In this document: piece after piece, positions 1 through 7,822 of the stretch
Numbering within the stretch: the stretch's first letter is position 1
Layout of the letters: the number at the start of each line of letters is the position of its first letter
Source of the DNA: an uncultured bacterium
GTDB lineage: Bacteria; Patescibacteriota; Patescibacteriia; Patescibacteriales; UBA12465
DNA: 43,002 bases
Direction of reading: 5' to 3'
NCBI GenBank assembly: GCA_937983635.1
Contig: CALJZR010000027.1
Span: forward strand, 1-43,002
Translations under genes and position numbers: made by a program
Notes under the pieces: model-generated
The model's input: the letters and a program-made list of their open reading frames with translations, nothing else
Database searches by the model: none
Told to the model about the DNA's origin: nothing

Positions 1-345
<345 letters not shown>

Positions 346-397
346 CCACACTTTTGTTTTTCAAATAAACATACTTCGAAAATATATAAAAAGACGC

Positions 398-523
398 CAT
401 TGTTCTGGTGGTCAAAGCGGAGGGGTCACACCTGATCCCTTCCCGAACTCAGAAGTTAAGCCCTCCAGCGCCGATGATACTTGGGCCTGAGCCCTGGGAA
501 AGTAGGTCGCCGCCAGAACAATG
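398..523 (+). rRNA. rrf: 5S ribosomal RNA
   Basis: Helix I is formed by cattgttctggtg (398-410) and cgccagaacaatg (511-523). The conserved 5S core cctgatcccttcccgaactcag lies between them at about 431-452, split here by its loop B/C pattern, and is followed by gaagttaagc. The gene lies about 50 nt after the 23S end in the usual 23S-5S order. The mature ends probably trim a few pairs of the extended helix I. The terminal helix can be extended by three more pairs outside the stated limits. Confidence 0.96.
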
Positions 524-567
524 GTGTTTTTTTATTGGAAATTTATTTCTAATTTCAGAAGCTATTT

Positions 568-602
568 AAAAAATCACCGGCAATTGCCGGTGATTTTTTT
601 TA
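568..602 (+). terminator. Intrinsic terminator of the rRNA operon
   Basis: A perfect palindrome, aaaatcaccggcaa followed by ttgccggtgatttt, is followed by a T run. It sits about 45 nt after 5S rRNA and just before the promoter of the next gene. Confidence 0.85.
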
Positions 603-645
603 TTTGCTCCTCAAAGTGATGGTTTTTTTATTAGCTGAAAAAGGT

Positions 646-651
646 TATAAT
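646..651 (+). promoter_or_regulatory. Putative -10 box of the phosphohexomutase gene
   Basis: A TATAAT lies 23 nt before the ATG at 675. At 17 nt upstream there is only a T run, so the -35 is poor. The position after the rRNA terminator makes an own promoter necessary. Confidence 0.4.
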
Positions 652-674
652 AAAGAAATAATAATCTAGAATTT

Positions 675-2075
675 ATGTCTTTAATTAAATCCATTTCCGG
701 TATCCGCGGCACCATTGGCGGTCGGCCCGGCGAAAATCTCACCCCTAACGATTTATTGGCTTTTTTATCCGCTTTTGCCAGGCAGTTACGGCAAAAGTTT
801 CCAGAAATTAAGAAACCAGCCGTAGTTTTGGGGCGCGATGGGCGAGTTAGTGGTCCTCTTTTGCATGATTTTGCCCGTTCCGTGCTCTGTTTGAACGGTC
901 TAGATGTTTTAGATGCTGGCTTAGCCACCACTCCCACCGTCGAAATGGCAGTAATCCAAGAGAAAGCTCAGGGCGGTTTGATTTTGAGCGCTTCCCATAA
1001 TCCGCGGCAATGGAACGCTCTTAAGCTTCTTAATAACCAAGGTGAATTTTTGAGCGCAACTGAAGGGCAAGAATTGATTACCTTAAGCCAAGCCCTGGAG
1101 CCGTCATATCCGGAGCTGGATGACTTAGGAGTCGTGAAAGCCCTACCTCAGGCCTTAGATCGGCATATAGAGGCTATCCTGGCCTTAAAATTAGTGGACA
1201 GAGCGGCGATTGCTAATCGTAATTTTAAGATTGTGGTTGATGGTATTAATTCGGTTGGTGCTTTTGCTATTCCCGCCCTTCTTAAGTCTCTCGGCTTGGA
1301 ACAGGTGGAGATAATTAATGCTGAAGTTAATGGTGAATTTAATCATAATCCTGAGCCCTTAGATGAATATTTAGGGGATATTAAAGAGCGAGTTAAAGCT
1401 AGCGGAGCTGATTTAGGAATTGTGGTTGATCCTGATGTCGACCGTCTGGCCTTTATTGACGAACGCGGAGTAATGTTCGGAGAAGAATATACCTTAGTAG
1501 CAGTGGCGGACTACGTTTTACGCGGCTATTGCCCTTGTTTTTATCAGAAAATTAGCGTCTCTAATCTTTCCTCTTCCCGTGCCCTCAAAGATGTTACCGA
1601 GAAAAAAGGCGGCTCCTATTATGCCGCGGCTGTAGGTGAGGTTAATGTGGTGGCAAAAATGAAAGAAGTGGGGGCAGTTATTGGGGGTGAAGGTAACGGC
1701 GGTATTATTTATCCAGAATTGCATTACGGCCGTGATGCTTTAGTTGGCACTGCTTTATTTCTAAGTGCCCTAGCGCAAGCAGATCTTTCTACTTCTGCCT
1801 ATCGCGCTCAATTTCCCGAATACTATATGGTGAAAGATCGGATTGATTTAAAACCGGGAGTTGATTTAACGGTGCTTTTGAATAAGGTTAAGGCAGTTTA
1901 TGCTGGCGGAGAGATTAATGATATTGATGGCGTTAAAATCGATTGGCCTGATTCCTGGGTTCATCTTCGCGCCTCCAACACCGAACCCATCATTCGTATT
2001 TATGCAGAAGCATCTACTCTTGAACAAGCGCAAGCTCGCGTGACGGAGATAAAGAACATTATTATTACTACCTAG
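675..2075 (+). CDS. Phosphohexomutase (phosphoglucomutase/phosphomannomutase/GlmM-like)
   Basis: This is an alpha-D-phosphohexomutase of 466 residues, the usual length for the family. It should move a phosphate between C1 and C6 of a hexose phosphate. The four family signatures are visible. The phosphoserine loop SASHNP is at 105-110 with catalytic Ser107, and the Mg-binding DPDVDR is at 252-257. The sugar loop GEGNGG is at 338-343, and the C-terminal phosphate-binding RASNTEP loop is near residue 435. The N-terminal SGIRG is typical of the GlmM/PMM branch. The next gene is a GlmU-like nucleotidyltransferase, so a role in making UDP-GlcNAc is plausible. Substrate choice (glucosamine-, glucose- or mannose-phosphate) cannot be read from the sequence. 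It is the first gene after the rRNA terminator and has its own weak promoter. Confidence 0.92.
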   Translation: MSLIKSISGIRGTIGGRPGENLTPNDLLAFLSAFARQLRQKFPEIKKPAVVLGRDGRVSGPLLHDFARSVLCLNGLDVLDAGLATTPTVEMAVIQEKAQGGLILSASHNPRQWNALKLLNNQGEFLSATEGQELITLSQALEPSYPELDDLGVVKALPQALDRHIEAILALKLVDRAAIANRNFKIVVDGINSVGAFAIPALLKSLGLEQVEIINAEVNGEFNHNPEPLDEYLGDIKERVKASGADLGIVVDPDVDRLAFIDERGVMFGEEYTLVAVADYVLRGYCPCFYQKISVSNLSSSRALKDVTEKKGGSYYAAAVGEVNVVAKMKEVGAVIGGEGNGGIIYPELHYGRDALVGTALFLSALAQADLSTSAYRAQFPEYYMVKDRIDLKPGVDLTVLLNKVKAVYAGGEINDIDGVKIDWPDSWVHLRASNTEPIIRIYAEASTLEQAQARVTEIKNIIITT

Positions 2076-2137
2076 AGCGTACTATTGCCAAGTTCGGCTT
2101 AATCTATCCTGCCTAGCCCTTGAAAACGATTTTTTTG

Positions 2138-2167
2138 ATAATATTAAAATATTTTTGTCAATATTAT
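2138..2167 (+). other. AT-rich stem-loop downstream of the mutase
   Basis: ataatatt (2138-2145) can pair with aatattat (2160-2167). A T run precedes it rather than follows it on the + strand, so it is a poor terminator. It may only reflect base composition. Confidence 0.3.
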
Positions 2168-2208
2168 TAAGGGAAGATAGGTAGTAATTTTAAGATGGAG
2201 GTGATAAA

Positions 2209-2226
2209 ATGAAGAAAATAAATTAA
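2209..2226 (+). CDS. Possible leader micro-ORF (MKKIN) with a strong Shine-Dalgarno
   Basis: A five-codon frame, ATG AAG AAA ATA AAT TAA, is preceded by tggaggtgat at 2196-2205, one of the best anti-SD matches in the window. It ends 15 nt before the nucleotidyltransferase start at 2242. It could be a translated leader that loads ribosomes for reinitiation, or a chance match. Confidence 0.3.
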   Translation: MKKIN

Positions 2227-2241
2227 GGATAATCCGTATTT

Positions 2242-2982
2242 ATGAAGACAAAAATTATTATTCTCGCGGCAGGAAAAGGAACTCGTATGGGCTCGGAGTT
2301 ACCCAAGGTTTTAGTTCCGGTTCAAGGTAAGCCGATGATCCATTATTTAATGGAGGCGGTGATGTCGTCGGCGGTTGATAGCCGTCCTGTAGTAGTAGTT
2401 GCTCCTTGGAATAAAGATGTTATTAGTGAATCTCTGAATTCTTACGACTTAGACTACGCTATTCAAGACCAACAACTAGGTACTGGTCACGCCGTAGCCT
2501 GCGCCCGTTCTTTCGTGGGTGATGAGTATGATAATATTTTAGTTTTATACGGTGATCAACCTTTTTTACAATCTACTTCAATTAAATCCTTCGCTGATTC
2601 CGAGCCGCAACCGCTGACCGTAGTTTCTACTTTGCTGCCTGACTTTGAAAATTGGCATCATAATTTTTTTCATCTTGGTCGTATTGCTCGCAACGATCAA
2701 GGGAAAGTTTGTGGTATTGTCGAATTTAAAGATGCTAGTGATCAGGAAAAAGAAATTCGTGAGATCAATCTCGGTTTTATGTGTTTTCAGAAAAATTGGC
2801 TTTTTTCTAATATCGATAGCTTGAAAGATAATAATAATGCTCACGAATTTTACTTAACGGACATGGTAAAAATTGCTTTTCAGCAAGGACATGAGGTAAA
2901 AACAATTAACGTTGAACCCCGCGAAGCCATGGGTATTAATAGTAAGGAAGAACTAGCCATTGCTGAGGGCCTAGTCTCTTAA
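2242..2982 (+). CDS. GlmU-like nucleotidyltransferase, pyrophosphorylase domain only
   Basis: This is a sugar-nucleotide pyrophosphorylase of the NTP_transferase fold, 246 residues. The nucleotide-binding signature LAAGKGTRM is at 8-16 with PK at 21-22. QLGTGHAV at 78-85 is the uridine/sugar pocket motif of GlmU, and GDQP is at 104-107. The left-handed beta-helix acetyltransferase domain of bacterial GlmU is absent, so this is only the N-terminal half of that enzyme. The likely reaction is UTP + GlcNAc-1-P to UDP-GlcNAc, inferred from the motifs and from the upstream phosphohexomutase. The acetyl transfer must be done by another protein or the substrate differs. Its stop is 2 nt before the start of the next gene, so the two are probably co-transcribed. 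Confidence 0.85.
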   Translation: MKTKIIILAAGKGTRMGSELPKVLVPVQGKPMIHYLMEAVMSSAVDSRPVVVVAPWNKDVISESLNSYDLDYAIQDQQLGTGHAVACARSFVGDEYDNILVLYGDQPFLQSTSIKSFADSEPQPLTVVSTLLPDFENWHHNFFHLGRIARNDQGKVCGIVEFKDASDQEKEIREINLGFMCFQKNWLFSNIDSLKDNNNAHEFYLTDMVKIAFQQGHEVKTINVEPREAMGINSKEELAIAEGLVS

Positions 2983-2984
2983 AT

Positions 2985-4244
2985 ATGCGCCGTATCTTGG
3001 ATTTACATATCCATTCTCGTTATTCTCGCGCCTGTTCTCCGCGTTTATCTTTAGCTAACATCGCGGCCACCGCTCAGAGAAAGGGTGTTGATATTGTGGC
3101 TACTGGCGATTTTACTTATCCCGCTTGGTTCCAGGCAATTTCTTCCGAGTTAGAAGAAAAAGGAGATAGCGGCCTCTACCAACTTAAAGAAGGAAATTTT
3201 AAAACTTTATTTTTACTCAGTACCGAAGTCTCTCTAGTCTATAAAGACGGGGGTAAAGCTCGTCGCATCCATTTAGTAGTGCACGCTCCGAATTTGGCGG
3301 CCGTCGCTTCTTTAAATAAATATTTAGACGCTAAATATAATATCCGTTCGGATGGTCGGCCGATTTTAGGAATGAGTGCTCCTGATTTTGTTCGCATTTG
3401 TTTGCAGATTAATCCGCAATTTTTAATATACCCTGCTCATATTTGGACTCCTTGGTATGCTGTTTTTGGTTCGAAGTCCGGTTTTGATTCTTTCGAAGAA
3501 TGTTTTCATGAACAAACAGAATTTATCTACGCCTACGAAACTGGTTTATCGAGCGACCCCGAAATGAATTGGCGTCTCAGTGCTCTTGATAATTTAACCT
3601 GTCTATCTAATTCTGATGCCCATAGTTTAGAAAATATTGGTCGCGAGGCTAATATCATGTCGCTGGCGGAGGACCGCTATGATCATATTTTTCAGATTAT
3701 TAAAGAACATCGTCGCAGTTCCGATTTAACAAGCGAGGGGATGATGGCCACGATTGAATTTTACCCAGAAGAAGGCATGTATCATTGGGATGGCCACCGT
3801 GACTGCCACTTCAGCTGCGCGCCTACGGAGAGCCGCCGTCTAAAGGGTTTGTGTCCACGTTGCGGCCGTCCACTCGTCATCGGTGTTTCTAGCCGAGTAG
3901 AAGATTTAGCGGATAGGCCTTTAGGTTTTAAGCCCCAGGCCGCAGTTCCTTTTCAGCGCTTAGTTGAACTGGATAAGATTATTGCCGAGTCTTTAAATAT
4001 CAAAAATCGACAAGCGGCTAAAGTGACCGCGGTATATAACAAATTAATTGATAGTTTTGGTTCTGAACTGTCCGTTCTCTTAGATCTAGATTTAGATCAA
4101 TTAAAGATAGTAAATCCGCGCGTGGCCACGGGATTAGCTCGTGTCCGTCGTGGCGAATTATCTCTTCGGCCCGGTTTTGACGGCCAATATGGTCAAGTCC
4201 GCGTTTTCTCTGAAGACGAATTACAACCGGCTGCTTTATTTTAA
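2985..4244 (+). CDS. Endonuclease Q (PHP domain plus C4 zinc finger)
   Basis: The protein has 419 residues, close to archaeal EndoQ. The N-terminal half is a PHP metal-dependent phosphoesterase: DLHIHS at 6-11, TGD at 40-42, E81, H100, a PAHIW motif at 150-154 and SDAH at 210-213 supply the expected metal ligands. It is followed by a zinc finger with C274, C278, C290 and C293. EndoQ nicks DNA 5' of deaminated bases (uracil, hypoxanthine, xanthine) and abasic sites. It was described in Thermococcales and a few bacteria, and automated pipelines often call it a UvrD-like or generic PHP protein. Here it sits two genes upstream of recA, a sensible repair context. The PHP domain and zinc finger are seen directly; the EndoQ assignment rests on the domain order and length. 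Confidence 0.8.
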   Translation: MRRILDLHIHSRYSRACSPRLSLANIAATAQRKGVDIVATGDFTYPAWFQAISSELEEKGDSGLYQLKEGNFKTLFLLSTEVSLVYKDGGKARRIHLVVHAPNLAAVASLNKYLDAKYNIRSDGRPILGMSAPDFVRICLQINPQFLIYPAHIWTPWYAVFGSKSGFDSFEECFHEQTEFIYAYETGLSSDPEMNWRLSALDNLTCLSNSDAHSLENIGREANIMSLAEDRYDHIFQIIKEHRRSSDLTSEGMMATIEFYPEEGMYHWDGHRDCHFSCAPTESRRLKGLCPRCGRPLVIGVSSRVEDLADRPLGFKPQAAVPFQRLVELDKIIAESLNIKNRQAAKVTAVYNKLIDSFGSELSVLLDLDLDQLKIVNPRVATGLARVRRGELSLRPGFDGQYGQVRVFSEDELQPAALF

Positions 4245-4248
4245 AATT

Positions 4249-4728
4249 ATGCGACGCATTTTATCGCAAATTGTCATTCTTGTTCTCTTCTTATTCCTTA
4301 CGGTTTTTGCCGCGATTTGGTTTGACGATACGGGTGGCGATGAAGAAATGGAGGTGGAGAGGGCCCATTCTGTATTATGGCTTGTTCAAGCCGGTAAAAA
4401 GACTTGGCAGATTATTGATGGTGTTTCTAATCTTTCCCCTGAAAGCTATCAAGCTGAGAATACGATTGAAAATGAAGATTCTGGGGCTAGAGTTGATGAT
4501 AGCGGAATGCTAGTGATGGCTGGTGACGCCATCGCTTTAGTGGAAGATTTTGATACTAGCTATTCTGAGAACGGGACCGGAGCTAGTGATGGTAGTTTCC
4601 GTGAATTTTTAGCTAATGTTTTTAAAAAAGCCCCGGAAAGATATCTTGATACTAAGATTTATAGCAACGGCTGGCGTAATTTCGGCTCGCTTTATTGGCT
4701 GAAATATCAAGAATTGAAGCCGCAGTAA
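4249..4728 (+). CDS. Membrane-anchored protein of unknown function
   Basis: The product has 159 residues. Residues 1-4 are basic and about 5-21 form one hydrophobic helix (ILSQIVILVLFLFLTVFAA), giving an N-in anchor or uncleaved signal. The rest is an acidic, soluble, probably extracytoplasmic domain with no motif I recognise. I chose the ATG at 4249, 4 nt after the EndoQ stop. A longer in-frame start at 4141 would overlap EndoQ by about 100 nt and bury the anchor. The spacing suggests co-transcription with endonuclease Q, but no functional link is visible. Confidence 0.7.
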   Translation: MRRILSQIVILVLFLFLTVFAAIWFDDTGGDEEMEVERAHSVLWLVQAGKKTWQIIDGVSNLSPESYQAENTIENEDSGARVDDSGMLVMAGDAIALVEDFDTSYSENGTGASDGSFREFLANVFKKAPERYLDTKIYSNGWRNFGSLYWLKYQELKPQ

Positions 4729-4740
4729 GCGCCCTTTTCT

Positions 4741-4768
4741 GTTAAAAAAAGATTTTTTATAGTATAAT
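4741..4768 (+). promoter_or_regulatory. Putative recA promoter and long leader
   Basis: TATAAT is at 4763-4768, with gttaaa about 17 nt upstream as a weak -35. The 5' leader to the recA ATG at 4902 is about 125 nt long. It contains a bulged hairpin (gggttaacagc with gctaccc, about 4810-4833). I see no LexA-type SOS box that I can defend. Confidence 0.5.
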
Positions 4769-4901
4769 TAAGTGCGCCGCTATTATGTTTTTACCAATAG
4801 TTTAAGTCAGGGTTAACAGCGGTCTGCTACCCTTAATTTATTAATAAGTAACGCGCGCCTTTGAGCGGTGAATAATACTTTCCCGTTCCGGTGCTATTTG
4901 T

Positions 4902-5972
4902 ATGCCTAAAGATAAAAAAAGCGCAGAAGAAAAGGATGAGGCCGTCAGCGCTGCGGCTCATGATAAGAAAGCGGAAGCAGCAGCTAACGCCATGGAGCAG
5001 ATTAAAACTAAATTTGGTGATGGGGCTATCATGAAATTTGGTGATGTCCGTAAAACTAATGTTGACGCCATTCCCACCGGTTGTTTGTCGCTTGATTTAG
5101 CTTTTGGTATTGGCGGCGTTCCGCGCGGACGCGTGATTGAAATTTTTGGCCCGGAATCTTCTGGAAAAACTACGCTTGCTCAACATATTGTATCTGAAGT
5201 GCAAAAAATGGGCGGCATTGCCGCTTTCGTTGATGCCGAGCATGCTTTAGATCCTGACTATGCCGCTAAAATTGGGGTTGATGTTAAAGAATTGTTAATT
5301 TCTCAACCAGATTCTGGAGAACAGGCTTTAGAAATCGTGGAAACCTTGGTTCGCTCTAACGCGGTTGATGTTATCGTGGTTGATAGCGTCGCCGCTTTAG
5401 TACCACAGAAAGAAATTGAAGGGGAAATGGGCGATCAGCACATGGGTTTACAGGCGCGTTTGATGAGCCAAGCTCTACGCAAGTTAACTGGTGCGATTGC
5501 TAAAACTAAAACTAGCGTAATCTTTATTAATCAGATTCGTAATAAAATTGGCGTGTTCTTCGGCAACCCCGAAACCACTACTGGGGGTAACGCTTTGAAA
5601 TTTTATTGTTCCGTCCGAGTGGAGGTGCGTAAGGCCGCTCAGATTAAACAGGGGGAAGCGATTATTGGCAATCGCGTTAAGGTAAAAATTGTTAAGAATA
5701 AAGTAGCGGCTCCTTTTCGTACTTGTGAATTTGATATTATGTATAATGAAGGTATTTCCGTGGCTGGCGATCTCGTTGATACTGGCGTCGAGTATGGCGT
5801 AATTAAAAAGAATGGCAACTCTTTTTCCTTTGGCGATATTAAAGTCGGCGTTGGTCGGGAAAATGCCAAGAAAACAATTAAGGAAGATAAAAAGTTACAA
5901 GCGGAAATTCGCAAAGCCATCCTCGCCGAGGTAAAAAGCAAAGAAATTGAGGCGGCTGGCGGCAAGAAATAA
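4902..5972 (+). CDS. recA: RecA recombinase
   Basis: RecA is the strand-exchange ATPase of homologous recombination and the co-protease of SOS regulation. The length of 356 residues is normal. Walker A GPESSGKTT is at 83-91, followed by DAEHALD, the loop L1 region (EGEMGDQHMGLQARLMSQALR, partly shown), and NQIRNKIGV...GNPETTTGGNALKF as loop L2. The first 25-30 residues are an Ala/Lys/Glu-rich extension before the conserved helix (AMEQIKTKFG). The protein ends in a short Ala/Gly/Lys tail instead of the acidic tail of E. coli RecA. It has its own promoter and a hairpin directly downstream. The neighbouring EndoQ and, further along, ruvC and polA belong to the same repair network. Confidence 0.98.
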   Translation: MPKDKKSAEEKDEAVSAAAHDKKAEAAANAMEQIKTKFGDGAIMKFGDVRKTNVDAIPTGCLSLDLAFGIGGVPRGRVIEIFGPESSGKTTLAQHIVSEVQKMGGIAAFVDAEHALDPDYAAKIGVDVKELLISQPDSGEQALEIVETLVRSNAVDVIVVDSVAALVPQKEIEGEMGDQHMGLQARLMSQALRKLTGAIAKTKTSVIFINQIRNKIGVFFGNPETTTGGNALKFYCSVRVEVRKAAQIKQGEAIIGNRVKVKIVKNKVAAPFRTCEFDIMYNEGISVAGDLVDTGVEYGVIKKNGNSFSFGDIKVGVGRENAKKTIKEDKKLQAEIRKAILAEVKSKEIEAAGGKK

Positions 5973-5988
5973 AATTATTTAAAAGCTA

Positions 5989-6014
5989 ACAGGCGCCGAG
6001 AAGGGCGCCTGTTA
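5989..6014 (+). terminator. Stem-loop between recA and pyrH
   Basis: A perfect 10-bp stem, aacaggcgcc (5989-5998) with ggcgcctgtt (6005-6014), has a 6-nt loop. The following atttgtac is a weak U tract, so it may be a partial terminator or an mRNA-stabilising element. It ends 8 nt before the pyrH ATG and could limit ribosome access there. Confidence 0.55.
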
Positions 6015-6022
6015 TTTGTACT

Positions 6023-6703
6023 ATGACTTATATTCTCTCAGTTGGCGGCTCTTTAATTGCTCCCGCCACTGGCATTGATACCGTTTTTCTTAAAGCTTTT
6101 CGCCGCTTTGTCCTCAATCGTTATGATGCTGGCGACCGTTTGATTATTGTCGCTGGCGGGGGCGCTACCGCTCGGCAGTATGTGCAGGCGGCTTCAGCAG
6201 TGGAGAGGGTCCCCGAGGACGATCAGGATTGGCTAGGAATTCATGCCACTCGTCTCAATGCCCATTTAGTCCGCACCTTATTGCGCGATTTAGCCCATCC
6301 AGAGATTATTACTAACCCCACCAAGCCTTTACCCACCAGGTCGCGAGTGTTAGTGGCCGGCGGTTATCGCCCGGGCTGGTCGACTGATTATGTCGCTGTT
6401 CTCTTGGCGGAAAAGTATAAGGCCAAAACGGTGATTAATCTTTCCAATATTGATTACGTGTATGCGCAAGATCCCCGTAAATTTCCGCAGGCTAAAGTTA
6501 TTAAAGATATTAACTGGGAAGATTTTCGTTTGATTGTCGGTGATCAATGGCGCCCCGGACTTAATGCCCCCTTTGATCCGATTGCCTCTCGTCTCGCTCA
6601 GGAGAAAAAACTACGGGTTGCGGTTTTAAATGGCCACAAGCTGGTTAACGTTCAGAAGTTTTTAGATGATGCTAATTTTCAAGGGACCTTGATTCATCCT
6701 TAA
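6023..6703 (+). CDS. pyrH: UMP kinase, archaeal type
   Basis: This is an amino-acid-kinase-fold protein of 226 residues that should phosphorylate UMP to UDP. GGSLI is at 8-12, the GGGATAR loop is near 45-51, and GIHATRLNAHL near 73-83 matches the archaeal-type motif (xGIxATRLNA) rather than the bacterial PyrH GMLATVINA form. Near 120 is GGYRPGWSTD, followed by the nucleotide loop NLSNIDYVYAQDPRKFP and a late APFDPIAS. The N-terminal extension of bacterial PyrH is missing. It follows recA and ends before a strong bidirectional terminator shared with adk, its partner in nucleotide phosphorylation. The family assignment is strong; transfer from archaea is an inference. Confidence 0.88.
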   Translation: MTYILSVGGSLIAPATGIDTVFLKAFRRFVLNRYDAGDRLIIVAGGGATARQYVQAASAVERVPEDDQDWLGIHATRLNAHLVRTLLRDLAHPEIITNPTKPLPTRSRVLVAGGYRPGWSTDYVAVLLAEKYKAKTVINLSNIDYVYAQDPRKFPQAKVIKDINWEDFRLIVGDQWRPGLNAPFDPIASRLAQEKKLRVAVLNGHKLVNVQKFLDDANFQGTLIHP

Positions 6704-6724
6704 ATAATAACTTTGATTTGCATT

Positions 6725-6758
6725 ACAAAAAAGAACGCTTGTGGGCGTTCTTTTTTGT
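6725..6758. terminator. Bidirectional terminator between pyrH (+) and adk (-)
   Basis: A 14-bp stem (acaaaaaagaacgc with gcgttcttttttgt) and a 6-nt loop have A and T runs on either side. It lies between convergent genes. Confidence 0.9.
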
Positions 6759-6773
6759 ATGTTCATTTTATTA

Positions 6774-7328
6774 TTAAATTCTTTGCACCAGACGCTGGTA
6801 AACTTCCTCGATTGTACCTTCGCCGTCAACGCTGATCAAGCGTCCACGTTCGGCGTAGAAATCGAGCAAGGGTTGGGTTTGAGCCGTGTATACGCGGAAA
6901 CGATTTTTTATAGTCGTCTCGTTATCATCGGCGCGACCAGTTTCGCGGCCGCGCGCTATGAGCCTAGTAATTAGACTGGCTTCGCTTACCTCCAAATTTA
7001 ATATCAACGGGAGAGCCTTTGCGGCAAGGAGTACATCCAAGCTTTGTGCTTGGCGGAGGGTACGGGGATAGCCATCAAAAATAAAACCGGCCGCAAGTCC
7101 GTTTTCTTCTATCTTATTCTTGATAATTCCGTCGACGATTTCATCATCGACTAGTTCTCCCCGCGCCATTATGTCTTGCACTCTTTGTCCGATTGGTGTT
7201 TGGCGGGAAACTTCTTCCCGCAATAGCGCTCCAGTAGAGAGGTGCTCCAAATTAAGCGTAGACGCGATTTTTTGGGCTTGAGTCCCTTTGCCTGCCCCTG
7301 GCGGTCCGAATATAATAAAATTACGCAT
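6774..7328 (-). CDS. adk: Adenylate kinase, short (LID-less) type
   Basis: The enzyme converts AMP + ATP to 2 ADP. It has 184 residues. The P-loop GPPGAGKGTQ is at 8-17, the AMP-binding segment HLSTGALLR at 29-37, and FDGYPRT (NMP-binding/G2 motif) is near 84-90. GRETGRADDNETTI gives the conserved arginines and DD. The short loop replaces the zinc-type LID of long Adk, as in the 180-190 residue class. It is the last gene of a minus-strand unit that begins with tRNA-Met and tRNA-Lys, 32 nt after the tRNA-Lys 3' end. It is therefore probably released from a tRNA-mRNA cotranscript driven by the promoter at 7602-7630. Confidence 0.95.
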   Translation of the reverse strand: MRNFIIFGPPGAGKGTQAQKIASTLNLEHLSTGALLREEVSRQTPIGQRVQDIMARGELVDDEIVDGIIKNKIEENGLAAGFIFDGYPRTLRQAQSLDVLLAAKALPLILNLEVSEASLITRLIARGRETGRADDNETTIKNRFRVYTAQTQPLLDFYAERGRLISVDGEGTIEEVYQRLVQRI

Positions 7329-7359
7329 AGATATTTGAATAATGAACCGCTAATCAAAG

Positions 7360-7432
7360 TGCGCCCAGAGGGATTCGAACCCACGACCGTCTCCTTAAGA
7401 GGGAGCTGCTCTACCAGCTGAGCTATAGGCGC
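7360..7432 (-). tRNA. tRNA-Lys (anticodon CTT)
   Basis: The cloverleaf has 73 nt and an acceptor of gcgccta/tgggcgc. The D arm is gctc/gagc and the anticodon loop is ctcttaa, with U33 before CTT. The T arm is gtggg/ccctc with one T-T mismatch. The lowest pair of the anticodon stem is also imperfect (G-A). CCA is not encoded and the discriminator is A. Confidence 0.93.
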
Positions 7433-7449
7433 TTATTTATGTGTTAATG

Positions 7450-7523
7450 TGGCTGGGGAGGGGCTCGAACCCTCGACCTTAGCGTTATGAGTGCTACGCT
7501 CTAACCAGCTGAGCTACCCAGCC
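7450..7523 (-). tRNA. tRNA-Met, elongator (anticodon CAT)
   Basis: The gene has 74 nt, acceptor ggctggg/cccagcc, anticodon loop ctcataa and T loop ttcgagc. It lacks the initiator hallmarks (position 1-72 is a normal pair). A tRNA-Ile2 read through lysidine at C34 is the alternative, but the body resembles elongator tRNA-Met. CCA is not encoded. Confidence 0.9.
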
Positions 7524-7530
7524 ATATTTT

Positions 7531-7588
7531 GTCGGATTTATTCCGCCGTCTACTCGCTGGCAGAGGCGGAAGAGCTACTCAGCCCGAC
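7531..7588 (-). other. Structured leader of the tRNA-Met/tRNA-Lys/adk transcript
   Basis: Nested stems gtcgg/ccgac (7531-7535 with 7584-7588) and ttccgcc/ggcggaa (7541-7547 with 7565-7571) lie between the promoter and tRNA-Met. There is no T run after it, so it does not look like a terminator. It may help 5' processing of the tRNA precursor. Confidence 0.45.
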
Positions 7589-7601
7589 CACGCACAGGTC
7601 T

Positions 7602-7630
7602 ATTATATTTATCCCTTGCTCAAGAGTCAA
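7602..7630 (-). promoter_or_regulatory. Sigma70-type promoter of the tRNA-Met/tRNA-Lys/adk unit
   Basis: On the minus strand TTGACT (7625-7630), a 17-nt spacer and TATAAT (7602-7607) form a near-consensus promoter about 80 nt before tRNA-Met. Transcription should start near 7595. Confidence 0.8.
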
Positions 7631-7650
7631 GACCTAAGGACTCTGGATTG

Positions 7651-7724
7651 TGCTCCGGAGAGGACTCGAACCTCTAACCTTGTGGTCCGAAGCCACACAC
7701 TCTATCCAATTGAGCTACCGGAGC
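7651..7724 (-). tRNA. tRNA-Arg (anticodon TCG)
   Basis: The gene has 74 nt, acceptor gctccgg/ccggagc, anticodon stem tgtgg/ccaca and loop cttcgga. The T arm is gagg/cctc with loop ttcgagt. A TAATAT lies only 2 nt upstream, too close to act as its promoter, so it may be read from HU. CCA is not encoded. Confidence 0.94.
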
Positions 7725-7771
7725 TTATATTATTTCCTGGTCGCCTTTTAAAAAGCGGTTTGATAGGCACA

Positions 7772-7800
7772 AGGCTTGCCCGGAAACACCGGGCAAGCCT
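7772..7800 (-). terminator. Terminator downstream of HU
   Basis: A 12-bp GC-rich stem (aggcttgcccgg/ccgggcaagcct) has a 5-nt loop. On the minus strand it is followed, after about 12 nt, by ctttttaaaa. The T run is displaced, so termination may be partial. Confidence 0.65.
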
Positions 7801-7822
7801 GATGGGAAATAATTTATTAAAT

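Noticed and set aside
4141..4728. Long version of the membrane protein starting at 4141
   Set aside because: It would overlap endonuclease Q by about 100 nt and place the membrane helix inside. The ATG at 4249 gives a normal N-terminal anchor 4 nt after the upstream stop.
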